Shown here: in pieces, positions 47,101-58,238 of the stretch | Layout of the letters: the number at the start of each line of letters is the position of its first letter | Numbering within the stretch: position 1 is the stretch's first letter | Source of the DNA: Nemania diffusa | Taxonomy: Eukaryota; Ascomycota; Sordariomycetes; Xylariales; Xylariaceae | Direction: 5' to 3' | DNA length: 64,000 bases | Assembly (NCBI GenBank): GCA_038501195.1 | Contig: JBBPUQ010000002.1 | Location: 4,092,001-4,156,000 of the forward strand | Position numbers and translations under genes: made by a program | The notes under the pieces: generated by a model | What the model was told of the DNA's origin: nothing | Seen by the model: the letters and a program-made list of their open reading frames with translations, nothing else | Databases searched by the model: none

Positions 47101-50100
47101 TTCGACCTCAGATTGTGAACCTCACCGATTCCCATGTTTCATTCTCCTCCTGGTCCTCCCAGAAGCAGCAGAAGCAGCAGCAGCAGCAACGCCAGGAGGG
47201 AAAAAACCAGAGAATATTGCGGTTCGGTTGAATTTCCTGGTTGAAACTGCTACAACATCGTGCGGATGAAACCCGAGGATAACCGTGCGACACATCGACG
47301 GACACGATATTCTAAGCAGTGATGAAACAGGCTCATCCTACCACACTCAACCACATAGAAACCTGTATTGCCTCTGGTCCAACGTGGATATACATACAAA
47401 GATCAAGGACGGTCGAAGAAAAAAAACCGACTTCCTCGACCCCATGATGCAACTCATCTTCTGACCGAGTTTTATCCGCATTACCATGTGAACATTATCA
47501 AATACTACAGTACTTCAACATTCCTCCAACCGGGTCAAAATAAGGGTTATTAAATCGCAAATAGCCGTGGCTGTGCGTGTATTTCCGTCCAGGAACACGT
47601 CATCCAGCTGTGTCTACGTTTTCATATACCCACATCCTCCGTCTTGGTACTCTACGTCGAGCAAGATTTGGTTGATTAACAAATACCCAACCAGCCTGAT
47701 TTTTGCTACTAACTCGCAGAAAATAAGGCTTCATCGATCCATTTTCGAGCAAACGCCTAAATGCGGCCGTGTTCGGCTTCGACGACCTGTTTGAGATCAG
47801 GTTGAAAAACCTGCTATTGCAAACCTGGTCTTAAAATGAGCCCGCTGTACGCGATAACTCGCTTAGGAGTAACAAGTCCGCTGGGTCCAAGTGATTCAGT
47901 CTTCTCCAGTCTGTGTATTATCATACCCGTTCTTGCCGGCGCACGGGGTGGGAGACGATGGGGCCGCATACGTCCGTGGGTCTGTGGTTGGGGTTGATAT
48001 ACTCTTCAGAGGTATTTGATACCAGAAAGAAGTACTCGGCGCTTCATGAATAGGCCGCAGTTAGTAAAAAAGGGAGGGGATTTTAGGATCCCTGGCATGG
48101 CGTGATTATAATGTGTTAAAATATTTCCGGATTCTTGGGGGTTAGCGATTGAATACAATATAATGATACAGAGTGTGTGGCTGTGTAATACAGAGAAAGG
48201 CAGGTGTCTCTCAAATTAAACTGGGTATGACTTACTTGAAGAGAAGGCTTAATACAGACGTAATTGTAAGTTTGTCAACGAGTGAAGTATCTAGCTTTGA
48301 TAACGATCTATTAATTTTCGAGAATCGTGTTGTAGTTCTACTCCGTAATAATTGTTGGAATGGCTATTGTAAGATATCAGGAGCACCTGTTAAGGGTAAG
48401 AGGGCAGGTGCATCAGTAGGTGATATGTACCATGGGTTTTCTTCTTGAGTGCAGATCGTCGTATGAGAGATCATCCGAGGAACTAGAATTTGTTTCACAC
48501 TTTGATAGCGTGATAATTCAACTAGTATGAAGTACCAAAACTTTTATACGAGAGGAAAGCCGTTTTTCGGCTGAGAGTAGCTTGCTTGTAATTATAATTG
48601 ACAGGTTTGTCGATACGAGGGATCTCATATCATCCCTAGTTGTCTCATTACTCCTCGTTAATTCCCGTTTCAGCCTTCAATTGTATCGAAGCACTGGGGT
48701 CGAATTTATGAAACGTTTATTTAAGAAACATTCCTTAGTTATAACTATAATGTGATATAATTCTATGTATTGCGGTGACTAAGGCGCTTAGACAACTGGT
48801 TCATGCTGTAATTTATTTCTCTCTTGGTTGTTGAGATAGTACACGGGCGTTTATCATGCTTTTCTCTTGCAATCTTGTTGCTGACCATACACCTAAACAC
48901 ATCCCGGAAATCATGTAGCCAAGAGAGAGGACTATAGAGTGCTGGCGGGGCGATCAAGTAATTGAAAATGAGGATAGACGAGATGATGAGAAAAAACTGA
49001 CGATTGATGTCGCTAAATCTTCTCATCCTCACTCCTGCTCTAGCTAGCACCTTAGCTCGAATTTTCGTAGGCAATTAATAAGATATCCCATAATGGAGTA
49101 GAATAGATCTTTGGCCCCTATATGTTATCAAACATCTGATAAATGCCCCAATTGTGATCTAGAGATCTCGTGGTATACTGTGCGGATGGTGCAACATAGT
49201 ATAGGTATACAAACGGGGCTGGGCACTATACCCCCATACAAAATACGGGCTACAATAATCCGTGCTCTGTCACGACAGAGGTCTGATGATCTTCGCTACC
49301 TACCTAAGACAGAGTCCGAAAATGGTTTCGATCGGGCTGGCGTATCTATTCAGCTGTCGAACAAACTGAACTCAAAACTGAATAAAAATACAACTAGAGG
49401 TAAATAAGCTCCAAATGCCTCATGTCTGTCTGTATGTACAGGTGTATTGTCAATCCAACCAAACACTCTACAGTATTCTTGCTGCTGAAAACCGACTGAG
49501 TGATACTTGAGTGGATAGGTGAGTTGACTACCCATCGCGCAATACCATTATCACCTACGCTTTCTGCAACCATGATATACAAGAAGGGGGATTTTAATCA
49601 TTGAATTATATGTATTTTGTAAATTTCAATCGCAGGAAGGCTGGCTAATGTGGAACAATACAAGAAGTTTGTAAAAGAAACGTGATCCTTCCACTGCAAT
49701 TTTTACAGTGCTCTCTAGGCCACGCATACACCTTCTGTTAAATACCCGCCCTACTTCAATACGCCAAGTGTCATCGTAACCCGAATTTGCTAGATACTTC
49801 ATAAATCTAATCGTGGATTGACTGCTGGTTCCCTCACTCATCAATTAATATCCAAATAATACATAAATAATATTGGAGGGAGTGTTCAATTAGGGACATG
49901 ACACAAAAGCTTACGCCTCCCGACATGTCTATAGAACCAACGCATCAGTAGACGCATTAAAATTTTTTTAAAAACCCCCAATCTAGCTACAAGCCCCAGG
50001 TAATGATCGATTATTGAGCCCTCAAAAATTCTTTGATGGGAAATAAAAAATAAATAGTGTGCTTAACCTGCTCTCAAGTTTCTTGTTATAGTGGATAATT

Positions 50101-50690
50101 ATCATGAATAGAAGATTTAATAATGGCCTAGAAGGAAGCTTGTATTTACATGACTTTTTGTATGCGGCCAAGGGCTATGAAAACTCATCGTCTCCTTGCA
50201 GTCTATGTAATAATTTACAACTCTTTTTATAAATTGGGACCCCCAAATCTGGTCGCTCGCTTCTAGTTGCCCTTCGTTTCTAGTTACCTTCGGGCCAAGT
50301 TGCCTCAATGACTTCCGTATTGGATGTTGTACTCCTAATGGAATAGGGAGACTCCGGACTGGGATTGAAAGCCTTGGTGTAGCCTTATCTCGAATACGCG
50401 TGGGCGTGGAACCCGGTCAGCAGTGATGGCAAATATTTCGTTACTCATAATATAATCATAACAGTTTGTGTTCTTTTCCCGCTCCACACTGCGTATGTAC
50501 CTATCTTTCCCAATAAACCCCAAACTAACAAGTGTTAATATATCCTAGATAGAGAGACGGGATGAAAACCACTTAATTTATCTTGCCTGCCACCCTCGAT
50601 TTGATACCCGCGACATATTCGAGTGGATAAGCAATGTCCAACCCACGGTGTAATGGTAAGTAGAAGATAATAATGTGACCTGTTTTACAG
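41144..50690. other. 9.5-kb gene-poor stretch
   Basis: I could not support any gene here. From about 41,600 to 43,000 the sequence is TA-rich with TACA/TGTA words. From about 47,900 to 50,650 it is AT-rich with many stops, which would fit decayed, perhaps RIP-affected, DNA; I have not measured this. A CAG-type run lies at 47,163-47,190. Frames inspected and not accepted include 44056-44379 (-), 45654-46112 (-), 46162-46524 (+), a 55-codon ATG frame near 47,836-48,000 (+) and 48173-48448 (+). A protein-like patch at 49686-49721 is listed separately. The final part holds the 3' flank of the NirA-like gene. Confidence 0.5.
49626..49844 (-). pseudogene. Possible ankyrin-like coding fossil (copy B)
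   Basis: The minus-strand frame reads MRGLESTVKIAVEGSRF across 49686-49721, preceded by YDDTWRIEVGRVFNRRC. It shares 10 of 12 residues with the patch at 24731-24766 while differing mostly at third codon bases, which suggests that both descend from protein-coding DNA. The flanks are AT-rich and no intact gene can be built. An ankyrin-repeat origin is a guess from the GxESTVxxAxExG pattern. Confidence 0.2.
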
Positions 50691-53669
50691 TTACTCGAGG
50701 TTCGAAAGATCCCACCCGTCCATGGATGACAAAGCATCCAAACTGTCAAAGTTAACCTCCGCCGGAATCTGGCTGGGGTTTGCAGGATTTACAGAGTTTG
50801 CAGGTGAATGCCCACTGGGCGGGAAAAGAAATAATTGCTGATCTGGCATAGCTGTCGGGGGTTGAGAGGCATTACACATGTTCCAGGCGTTGAAGCCCGC
50901 TTGCCAATTCACGCCATCCTTGAGATACCATTCGTGTCCGTCAGCGACAAATGTAGAGTTTTGCGTCGCTGGCTGTGCTGTGGTCTGAGCTGGCACGCCT
51001 TGTGAACTTTCTCTGGATTGACTGTTGGTTGGAAAGGGAAGGTAAGGCTGGGAGTAACGAGGCATCCCTTCGTTTATCGATGTAGGCTGCCAATGTGGGG
51101 AATTGAGCCCTCGAAGATCAACTGTTGACTTTCCCATGGCCGCTGGGTTACTCATCATTTGTCCCGCTAATTGTGGAGGCGGTTGAAAGCCTGGTGAAGG
51201 CAGCATGGCGCTGGCAAGCAATTCAGGAGACATACTATCTTTGGAAATGATAGGAGGTGATTGGGCTGGGGGTGAGGGTACAACGTGGCTACGGGGGCTT
51301 TGACTCTGGGATTCGTGTCCATGCTGGGGCGATGGCGTGTTCTTGGCTGTTAACGTTGTGGTGACTATGATGTGTGACCGGGGAGACGGGACATCAGAAG
51401 TATTAAACGTGCCCCATCGCTCATCGGTTCTCTGTAGGACCTGAGCAGCTTCCTCAGGCAGCTCAACTCTCCACTTGCGAGATAGCACACTAATAATACT
51501 CAGGGTTCTTCGGCCACAAAGCCAATCTTCGGCAATCTCTTCAAGATGTTTGACGCCATGGATGATATCTCTCCTCGCGGTTTTTTCTGGCAAGTTCAAT
51601 AAGTGAATGGTGCAGGCTGAGTGAAGCATATATACAGCAATATTACAAATTTGACGCAGGTTGTATGTCTTTTTATACAGACGCATCAACTTGGAGATGG
51701 CTCCTGCGTTGGCAGTGCATATTCTCCGGGGGGAAACGTGTGGTGGTAGGGGTGAAGCCTTGGGGGCATAACGGAGAAATGGGCGGAACAGATGTATATA
51801 CTGAAGATGAAAGAACATGCTATGGCACATTTAGCAAATTTGTACAAGTAGGGGACTACGCGATATTTGTTGGCTTACTGCATAAGGATGACATTTGGCA
51901 ATTGACCGTCTTTAGGTTCAAGTTCTGCAGGTAGCTGTTTGTGCCACTCTTCGAGACGGCGATGGAGCTCGCTCAATTTCTTCAGCTCAACCGACTTTCC
52001 ACTCGACCGCCCTATATGGGCGGGGTGATAGAAGAATAGTAAGAGGTCACTGCTGATTTCACATAGCGTAGATAACTGCAGTCCGACTGTACGGGTTCGC
52101 GCTGGCTGCTTGGAGCTTTCATCAAAGCCCGTATCTGTGTAAGGGCACCAGCCCTCGGCGTCCTCTTCTGGGAAAACATCATATTTCGGAACGCTATAGG
52201 AGTTTTTGGGTAGCTGTGGTAGCCGACCCATGTAATTGGACCAGCACTTGTCGAACAAGAAACAGCCCCAGAATGTGACGCGCCGAGCATCGACTTCCTT
52301 TTCATCGAGGTTCTCCAGATCGCCGTTGACGCCGCCGAGGTTCATGTTGAGTCCCAAATCCTGTGCCATCCTAAAGCTCATACCACTATAGACCCAACCT
52401 TTGGCTTCTCGGCCACAACCTGCTTCCCTGACAGACATCAGTGCCAGAGCTTGAACGGTAGTCAAACGCGGCTTTTCATATTCGTCATTGTCGATAATGA
52501 GCCGCTTTGCCTCGCCAAAAAAGTGGTCACCCTTGGTCCAGCTGTCGCCCGTCATTGCATATGCGCTGGTGACATTTGTGAAGTGGCAACCAAGGGCCAG
52601 CATGGCATTCACTAACAGAGAAGAGCAGTACTGTGTTTTGTGGGATGTCACATGCCGCTTGCCTCTGAAGAAATCCCTATAGAACAAGCTCCTCGAGAGC
52701 GTGGTGAAGTAAGGATAGTGCCAGTTGAAGTACATGTTTAGAAGATGGGTGACGACGTCGGGATCCTTGGTGACGTTGGACCAGCTCGTGATAGGATCTA
52801 CATCTAGTCCGTCCATGTCGGCGGCCTGGTCCTCGTTGCTGGGCGAGCCGCGCACATCCCAATGTATGAGGTGAGAAGTCCCGCCGATAAAGCGCGTGGT
52901 TCCGTTTTCAAGTCGCAACTCGCCCATTTTACGGGCCAAGTCTCTCTCGCCCGCGAGGGGCATCTCGGTGGTGTAGTCATCTTGCAATTGCACGTCGTCT
53001 TGCGCGCCACCACTGCTGACACCTTGGCTGTGAATCGACTCGGCCACGCTGTCCAGGTTGTCGCAGGTGCGGATTCGCTTGACGATGTCGTCGACTTCCT
53101 CCTCGTCGGCGTTGAGGATGGCCTCGATGAGGATATGGAGCGTGGAGTTGGAGGCTTTCATGCTATCGACCTTCTCTCGGTAGACGCCCTTTCGCCGGTG
53201 GTCCGAGTTCGGATCGTAGACACATTCGGTGCCGTAGACGCTCGCGCAGGCGGCGCAACTGGGAAGGGCGCCATCGCATTTGGATTTTCGACGACGACAA
53301 GCGATACAGGCGCTATGATGAAACAAACGTCAGCCCCCCATGTCTGCACTTCCGGGATTGCGATCCCCAGACATAGACATCTATCCCCTATCTAGATATA
53401 CCTGGCTCGAAGCCGGGGTTCAACGCTCAGTGCTCAGTGCTCAGCGCTCAGCGCTCAGCGCTCACTCAGGCCAGGATGGGCCATGATGGATCGAGGGGAC
53501 GAGGGGACGACGTTAGATTGGGTCACGAAAGATTTACGTACGTGCTAACACATTGGCGCTTTTGTAACGATGGATCACCGCCCCTCCTGGACTTCTTTTT
53601 AGTAGGAGGGGGGTTAGCGGCAGCTCGATGGTTCTGAGGTTGCACGCCCGGCATGGACGCGTTGTCCAT
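50691..53669 (-). CDS. Zn2Cys6 transcription factor, NirA/NIT4-like
   Basis: Three exons (53542-53669, 51879-53312, 51819 down to 50691) give 896 residues. The first exon (M1-T43) joins over a 229-base intron to give RQCVSTACIACRRRKSKC; without it the zinc cluster would have no ATG. The cluster has cysteines at 45, 48, 55, 62, 65 and 73, followed by YDPNSDHRRKGVYREK and a helical linker. A fungal-specific transcription-factor domain follows, with MYFNWHYPYFTTLSRSLFYRDFF and FWGCFLFDKCWSNYMGRLP. The second intron (51820-51878) joins NVILM to HMFFHLQYIHLFRPF. The tail (about 640-896) is Pro/Ser/Gln-rich and ends with acidic-hydrophobic NFDSLDALSSMDGWDLSNLE-type sequence, a likely activation region. 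The arrangement and zinc-finger flank resemble NirA/NIT4, the nitrate-assimilation activators, and length matches NirA. The family is strong, the nitrate role probable only; no nitrate structural genes are nearby. Confidence 0.85.
53425..53466 (+). repeat. Heptamer tandem repeat inside the first intron of the NirA-like gene
   Basis: Six tandem units of GCTCAGY (GCTCAGT, GCTCAGT, GCTCAGC, GCTCAGC, GCTCAGC and a variant GCTCACT), 42 bases, within the 229-base intron 53313-53541. Likely polymorphic in length. Confidence 0.85.
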
Positions 53670-55808
53670 CGTATACGGAACAAACCTACCTATTACAAGG
53701 CAGATAGACAGTCAGACAGACAGACGAGCGAACGAACGAACGAACGGCGCAGTTGCGAAGCCGTGACGTAAAAGGAAAAGAGTCCATGTATGTACGAGAG
53801 GGGTGCATCGGGCAGCTGAAGATGAGCAATGCTTACACTTGCCTACCTACTTACACTAGACCATCTAGATTCTACAGCGTAGGTATGCGTATGTATCTAC
53901 CAGGAGGAGGTGGGTAGGGAGTGCACGTACATGTGGATATCCATCCATGTAGATAGCATGTAGGTATGCGGGCGCGCGCGCATGGGTGTAGGTATCACAA
54001 GATACAGGCAGTTATGTGGGACTGGTAGGTACCGACATCTTGAGTACCTCTAGAGGTACTAGATAGTATTGCAATTATACATGTAGCTCGACTACGTAGT
54101 ACGTACATAGTAAAGGTATCTATTTAGTGCCCCCAGGGTTCAGTGCTTCAAGGAGTCTAGTCTAGACTCCACAACTTATAGTGCCGAACAGTGATAGTAG
54201 GCGTATTAATAATACAGTATAGCATCGTACTTGCGAATGATTTTTACTACTTACTTAGGTACTGAGGTAGTAATATATCATGAGCGTCGCATCCAGCCCC
54301 GACCCGGGACTATGGTTTGTAGAAGTACCTTCTTTGATTCTACTTATATCTCGAGTCAGCTCGATGATAATATTATATCAAAGTTCTGACTATGTGGGAT
54401 TATTATGTTGGGTATAATAATTGCCCACCTCTGCCCACCGTTTTAACATTTCGTATCATTAAGCTTATCTGAGGTAGGTACCTCTACGCGAACCTATCTC
54501 TCTAGATTAAGATATCTTTGCTTATTATAACGTAATAAAATAAACTTTATAATTTATGAAATAGAGCATTGACTTTAAACCTACATTACCTGACTTTTTT
54601 TACTGGCACGTATACCGCTTAACTAGTAACAGTGGGCATTATAATTATAATACGCAAATATATATACTAATTATATAGAGAAATATCTATGATTCTTTTT
54701 GTTTATCATGAGTTACACATGTGTGTAGTCCTAACCGAATAATCTAGGTAGTGAGCAAAAATTGAGTAGAGCAAAGTAATAGCTTTGACCCTGTGATCAC
54801 ATCTATTTGTATGTTATATGCTATCTTGAGGGGGTAGGTATGGTAGATCAAGCGTCAACTGGGAGACACTTCACAGTTTGAGGCTTAAACTCATACTCTA
54901 TCTCGTCTTCTTTTATCTCGGGAAGTGTTGAGTGAATCCAATCTACACGTCGTGCCCGTAAGAGAATCTATAAGTTCAGGAGCTCTCACAACCTAGGGTT
55001 AATGATATTTCATCATAACCCAGCGAAACATGACTTACTCATACCTCGCTTGCTTGAAATCAAAGGATACACAAATCACATATTGCCCTCTCGGTTATCT
55101 CGCCAGCTCCCTGACAAAACTTCTTTAACGGAGCCTGCTGGCGCCTCCTAGTTTATTCCTACTATCAAATCCTATAGACGTGAGGGAATATCTCAACTGA
55201 GTTCTCAGTATTAAGTGATGTGTATAGATAAATAGGAAAGACATTTGGAAGTGCTGGTTCAAAAATATCGAAATTTCAGATACCTACAGAGTACCTGCAG
55301 CACAGATACTTTAGGTACCGATGGGACCCGTTTTAGGACACGCTGCTGACAGCACTGTTAGCAGTGCAGGGCTAACTAACATGATGGTATGTTAAACGGA
55401 TCAGTTCCAGCTTTTTCCAGCCGTACAATGTTTTATTACACACAATGTTGCAACCGAGACAGTGTTATAGCCCTGTTATAATAAATACACAAAGAAGGCT
55501 GTATTATTATTTTTATACAAAGCAGGTATACTTGCAGTTTCGGCCTAGCAACAAAACTTAGTCATGCAGTTGCTAGAACACTATTACACAATACATGTAG
55601 CAGAATAACAGGGCGACGCAGGAAACACGCGAGTTCTAGCGTGTCCTAAAACAGGGTTCACCCTTATACGCAGTAGGTACCAGGTAGGTAGGTAGGTACA
55701 GTACTTGTACCTAGTTGCGGGACATGGAGGGGCTAAATGGAGAATCCGCGCCACTATGATTGGCCTTTTAGGGGGAAGCATTACCCTGCAACCCTGCAAA
55801 GTTCCTAA
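53670..55808. other. Intergenic region with a putative MITE
   Basis: About 2.1 kb upstream of the NirA-like gene. It starts with tetramer runs (CAGA, CGAA at 53,712-53,746), presumably in the leader. Then it becomes AT-rich (about 54,200-55,300) with no coding capacity. The inverted-repeat element at 55326-55657 is listed separately, and a TAGG run lies at 55,684-55,698. Confidence 0.55.
55326..55657. mobile_element. Putative short inverted-repeat element (MITE-like)
   Basis: The left end (55326-55344) reads ACCCGTTTTAGGACACGCT. The right end (55638-55657) is its inverted copy with one extra base (ACCCTGTTTTAGGACACGCT when reverse-complemented). The 332-base span has no coding capacity. The match of 19 bases with one indel is well beyond chance at this spacing. 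No clear target-site duplication is seen. A MITE is likely; other origins are possible. Confidence 0.5.
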
Positions 55809-56123
55809 CTAGGCAAGCACCGTAGGCTTAGCGGGTACAATGTCCTGCCTTGCGTCCAACTGCCCGCCGACTCGACTTTGCGAAGCTCCCCTTAGCGCGC
55901 TCGACCTAAGTTTTTGTTCGCGAAAGAACTTTCTTGCCTCATAAACACCGGTAGAGAAGCAGAAGATATCCTGCTCGCTATCTGTCAAAGCGTGGAATAG
56001 GATCGAAAGCCATAATTGTAATTCTTGTAAGGTTTCTTCTCCCGTCGTTCTCTTTTGCACTTGAGAAGCTAGCTCCCTTATCTCATGCGTATCACCTCGG
56101 TGTGAATCATTCGCGCCGCACAT
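55809..56123 (-). CDS. Small hypothetical protein, divergent from the La gene (doubtful)
   Basis: A 104-residue frame runs from ATG 56123 to a TAG at 55809, with no intron needed. It reads like a real protein: a helical middle (THEIRELASQVQKRTTGEE, LQLWLSILFHALTDSEQDIF) and a basic C-terminal part. It starts 128 bases from the La start on the opposite strand, so the two would share a promoter region. I do not recognise a family. It could be one exon of a larger gene or a chance frame in a leader. Confidence 0.4.
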   Translation of the reverse strand: MCGANDSHRGDTHEIRELASQVQKRTTGEETLQELQLWLSILFHALTDSEQDIFCFSTGVYEARKFFREQKLRSSALRGASQSRVGGQLDARQDIVPAKPTVLA

Positions 56124-56251
56124 TTTCTTCCCTGCCCCTCCAACCTTGACCTTCACCTTACTCCCACATCGACGTAACCATCGATTCTAACGCGTTTCCA
56201 CCCCCAGTGACTTACATCGCTATCGATTAAAATTCCCTTCGAGTCGCGAAA

Positions 56252-57598
56252 ATGGGCGATGTCGATACCAAGCCCGTCGAGGTTGTCGAGCCTCCTGTTG
56301 CTGAGCCTTCCACTGCTGAAGTCATAGAGAGCAAGGCGGAGGACCCCGAAGTCAAAGCAGAAGAGGAGCCCACCAAGGAGTCTAAAACCGAAGAGAATGG
56401 TGCTAAGGAAGAGGAAGCCGAGAGCACTTCTGTCGACGATGGTAAACCATCAATCTTTAGACCACCTACTGGAATGCTCCGAGTTACTGGTCCCCGCCAA
56501 CAGAAGAAATTCGTCAAGTCGGATCCCTCTTCTCTCGCAGAGACTGATGACCCCCGTGAGATTCGCAAACAGGTGAGCCCCTTCCATGCACCGCCAAATG
56601 GCTAGGTAGCTTGTCTCACCCATTATATCTAGGTCGAGTTTTATTTCGGCGACAGCAATCTCCCCGAGGACAAGTTTCTATGGGAGAAAGTTGGTGGTGA
56701 GGAAAACAAACCAATTCCTGTCAGTCTGATCTGCAACTTCTCCCGCATGCGCCGCTTTAAGCCATACGAGGTCGTCGTCAAGGCTCTCAAGGCAAGCAAC
56801 TTCTTCGTCATCGATGGCCCTGAAGGCGAGGAGACTATTCGCAGGAAAAACGCGGTTGACACCGACAAACGCAATAAGCGGGAGGAACGTAGTGTCTATG
56901 TTAAGGGATTTGGCGACGAAACCTCGTCTACTCAATTTGATATTGAGGCTTTCTTCGCACAATATGGGCAGTTCGACTCCGTTCGTCTTCGCCGAGCAGA
57001 ACCTCCCGAGAAGGTTTTCAAGGGCTCTGTCTTTGTGGAGTGGTCTGAGAAGGACACCGCTGACAAGTTCGTCGAATTGAAGCCCGAGCCTCAGTGGAAA
57101 GGGCACCCTCTACATATCATGTGGAAGCTCGACTATATGAAGCAGAAATCAGAAGCCATCCGAGATGGTAAGATCAATGCCAGCGGCCGCAAATATGGAC
57201 GTGGACCTCAGCGGGGCCATCGTGGTCAGCCCCGAGGCAATGACCGTGGAGGAGACAAGGACGACTGGAAAAAACGCCGTGAGCAAGATCAGCAGAGCGG
57301 TTTCGGCGACCGTCGGGATAATCAGCGTGGCCGGGGTCGTGGCCGAGGCCGGGGCAACTTCCGTGGACGTGGTGGACGTGATAACAATGGTGCTCGTGAT
57401 CAGGATGCTCCCGTTAAGCCAGTAGGTGATGGACGACCAAAGATTCACGTTAGCAAGGAAGGGGCCAAAATCATGGAAGAACAAAAGACCAAGTCGGCTG
57501 AGACAAATGGCAAGCGACCTAGAGATGATGATACCTCTGCTAGCGAGCCTCCTGCCAAGAAAGTCGATGCCAAAGAGGGAGCGACAGAAGCTACGTGA
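56252..57598 (+). CDS. La-type RNA-binding protein (Lhp1/SSB homolog)
   Basis: Two exons (56252-56572, 56633-57598) give 428 residues. The 60-base intron, GTGAGC to ATCTAG, falls in the La motif (RKQ|VEFYFGDSNL). The N-terminus (1-75) is acidic and rich in Glu and Pro. The La winged-helix motif runs about 98-185 (FYFGDSNLPEDKFL, RFKPYEVVVKAL). An RRM follows at about 193-270, with RSVYVKGFG as RNP2-like and GSVFVEWSE as RNP1-like strands. An Arg-Gly-rich tract (about 295-357) and a C-terminal PRDDD/PPAKK nuclear-targeting region come after. La proteins bind the 3' oligo-U of new RNA polymerase III transcripts and protect and fold pre-tRNAs. The single RRM plus RGG tail is like yeast Lhp1 with an added RGG tract. 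ATG 56252 is the first in frame after a leader with stops. Confidence 0.95.
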
Positions 57599-58238
57599 GG
57601 CTATTCGGACTAGTGGTGGCCCGCATCTAGTACTATTTTCATGGTACTTCTACACAATGTACTCGGACTGTGTATATCTTACTAAGCTATGTGGCCCTCG
57701 AACGAGTGGGTATAGCGATATAACCTCAGCGATGCCGTAAAGGAAAATGGATTGTGACCTGGTTCAGGCGTTAGGGTTTCGACTTAATAGATGCTCATCA
57801 GTCGATGTTAATTGACAAAGCTATGGTGTTTCTGCATCAATTTTCATTCAGAGTTTTTCGGAGGTTCATCAAGTTCTTCGCCTTCATCGATCTGCCGTGG
57901 AACTTCAAATTATATTTGTGACTGGACTATATCCAGATGGGAAATACCTACACAATGCAATGCCATGTCGTACAGCCAAGACTACCGGGAAACCAGCTAC
58001 CACCCATGCCGATGCCAATTACCCCTAAAGTAACAACCCTCACCACCTAATCTCGCCAAGTTCAACTTTAGGAAATGTCTATCCTATGCTAGATTAATGA
58101 CTAAATCTACAGCACAGGGCATTTGCACTTCTAGTGCGTTTGACCCCTGGATCTATTTTATTCAAACATATTTCGAATACGCATATTCTCTCTGACATAC
58201 TGTTAGGTTTTCCTTCTCCGGGAAACGCTAGCGTCCGT
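57599..58238. other. Intergenic region between convergent genes
   Basis: About 640 bases between the stops of the La gene and the MFS transporter gene; it contains both 3' UTRs and no supported feature. Confidence 0.7.

Noticed and set aside
53425..53466. Short regular repeats as a CRISPR array
   Set aside because: The heptamers are directly adjacent without unique spacers, and the DNA is eukaryotic.
56227..56568. Ser/Thr-rich minus-strand frame opposite La exon 1
   Set aside because: Shadow of the Glu/Lys-rich La N-terminus.
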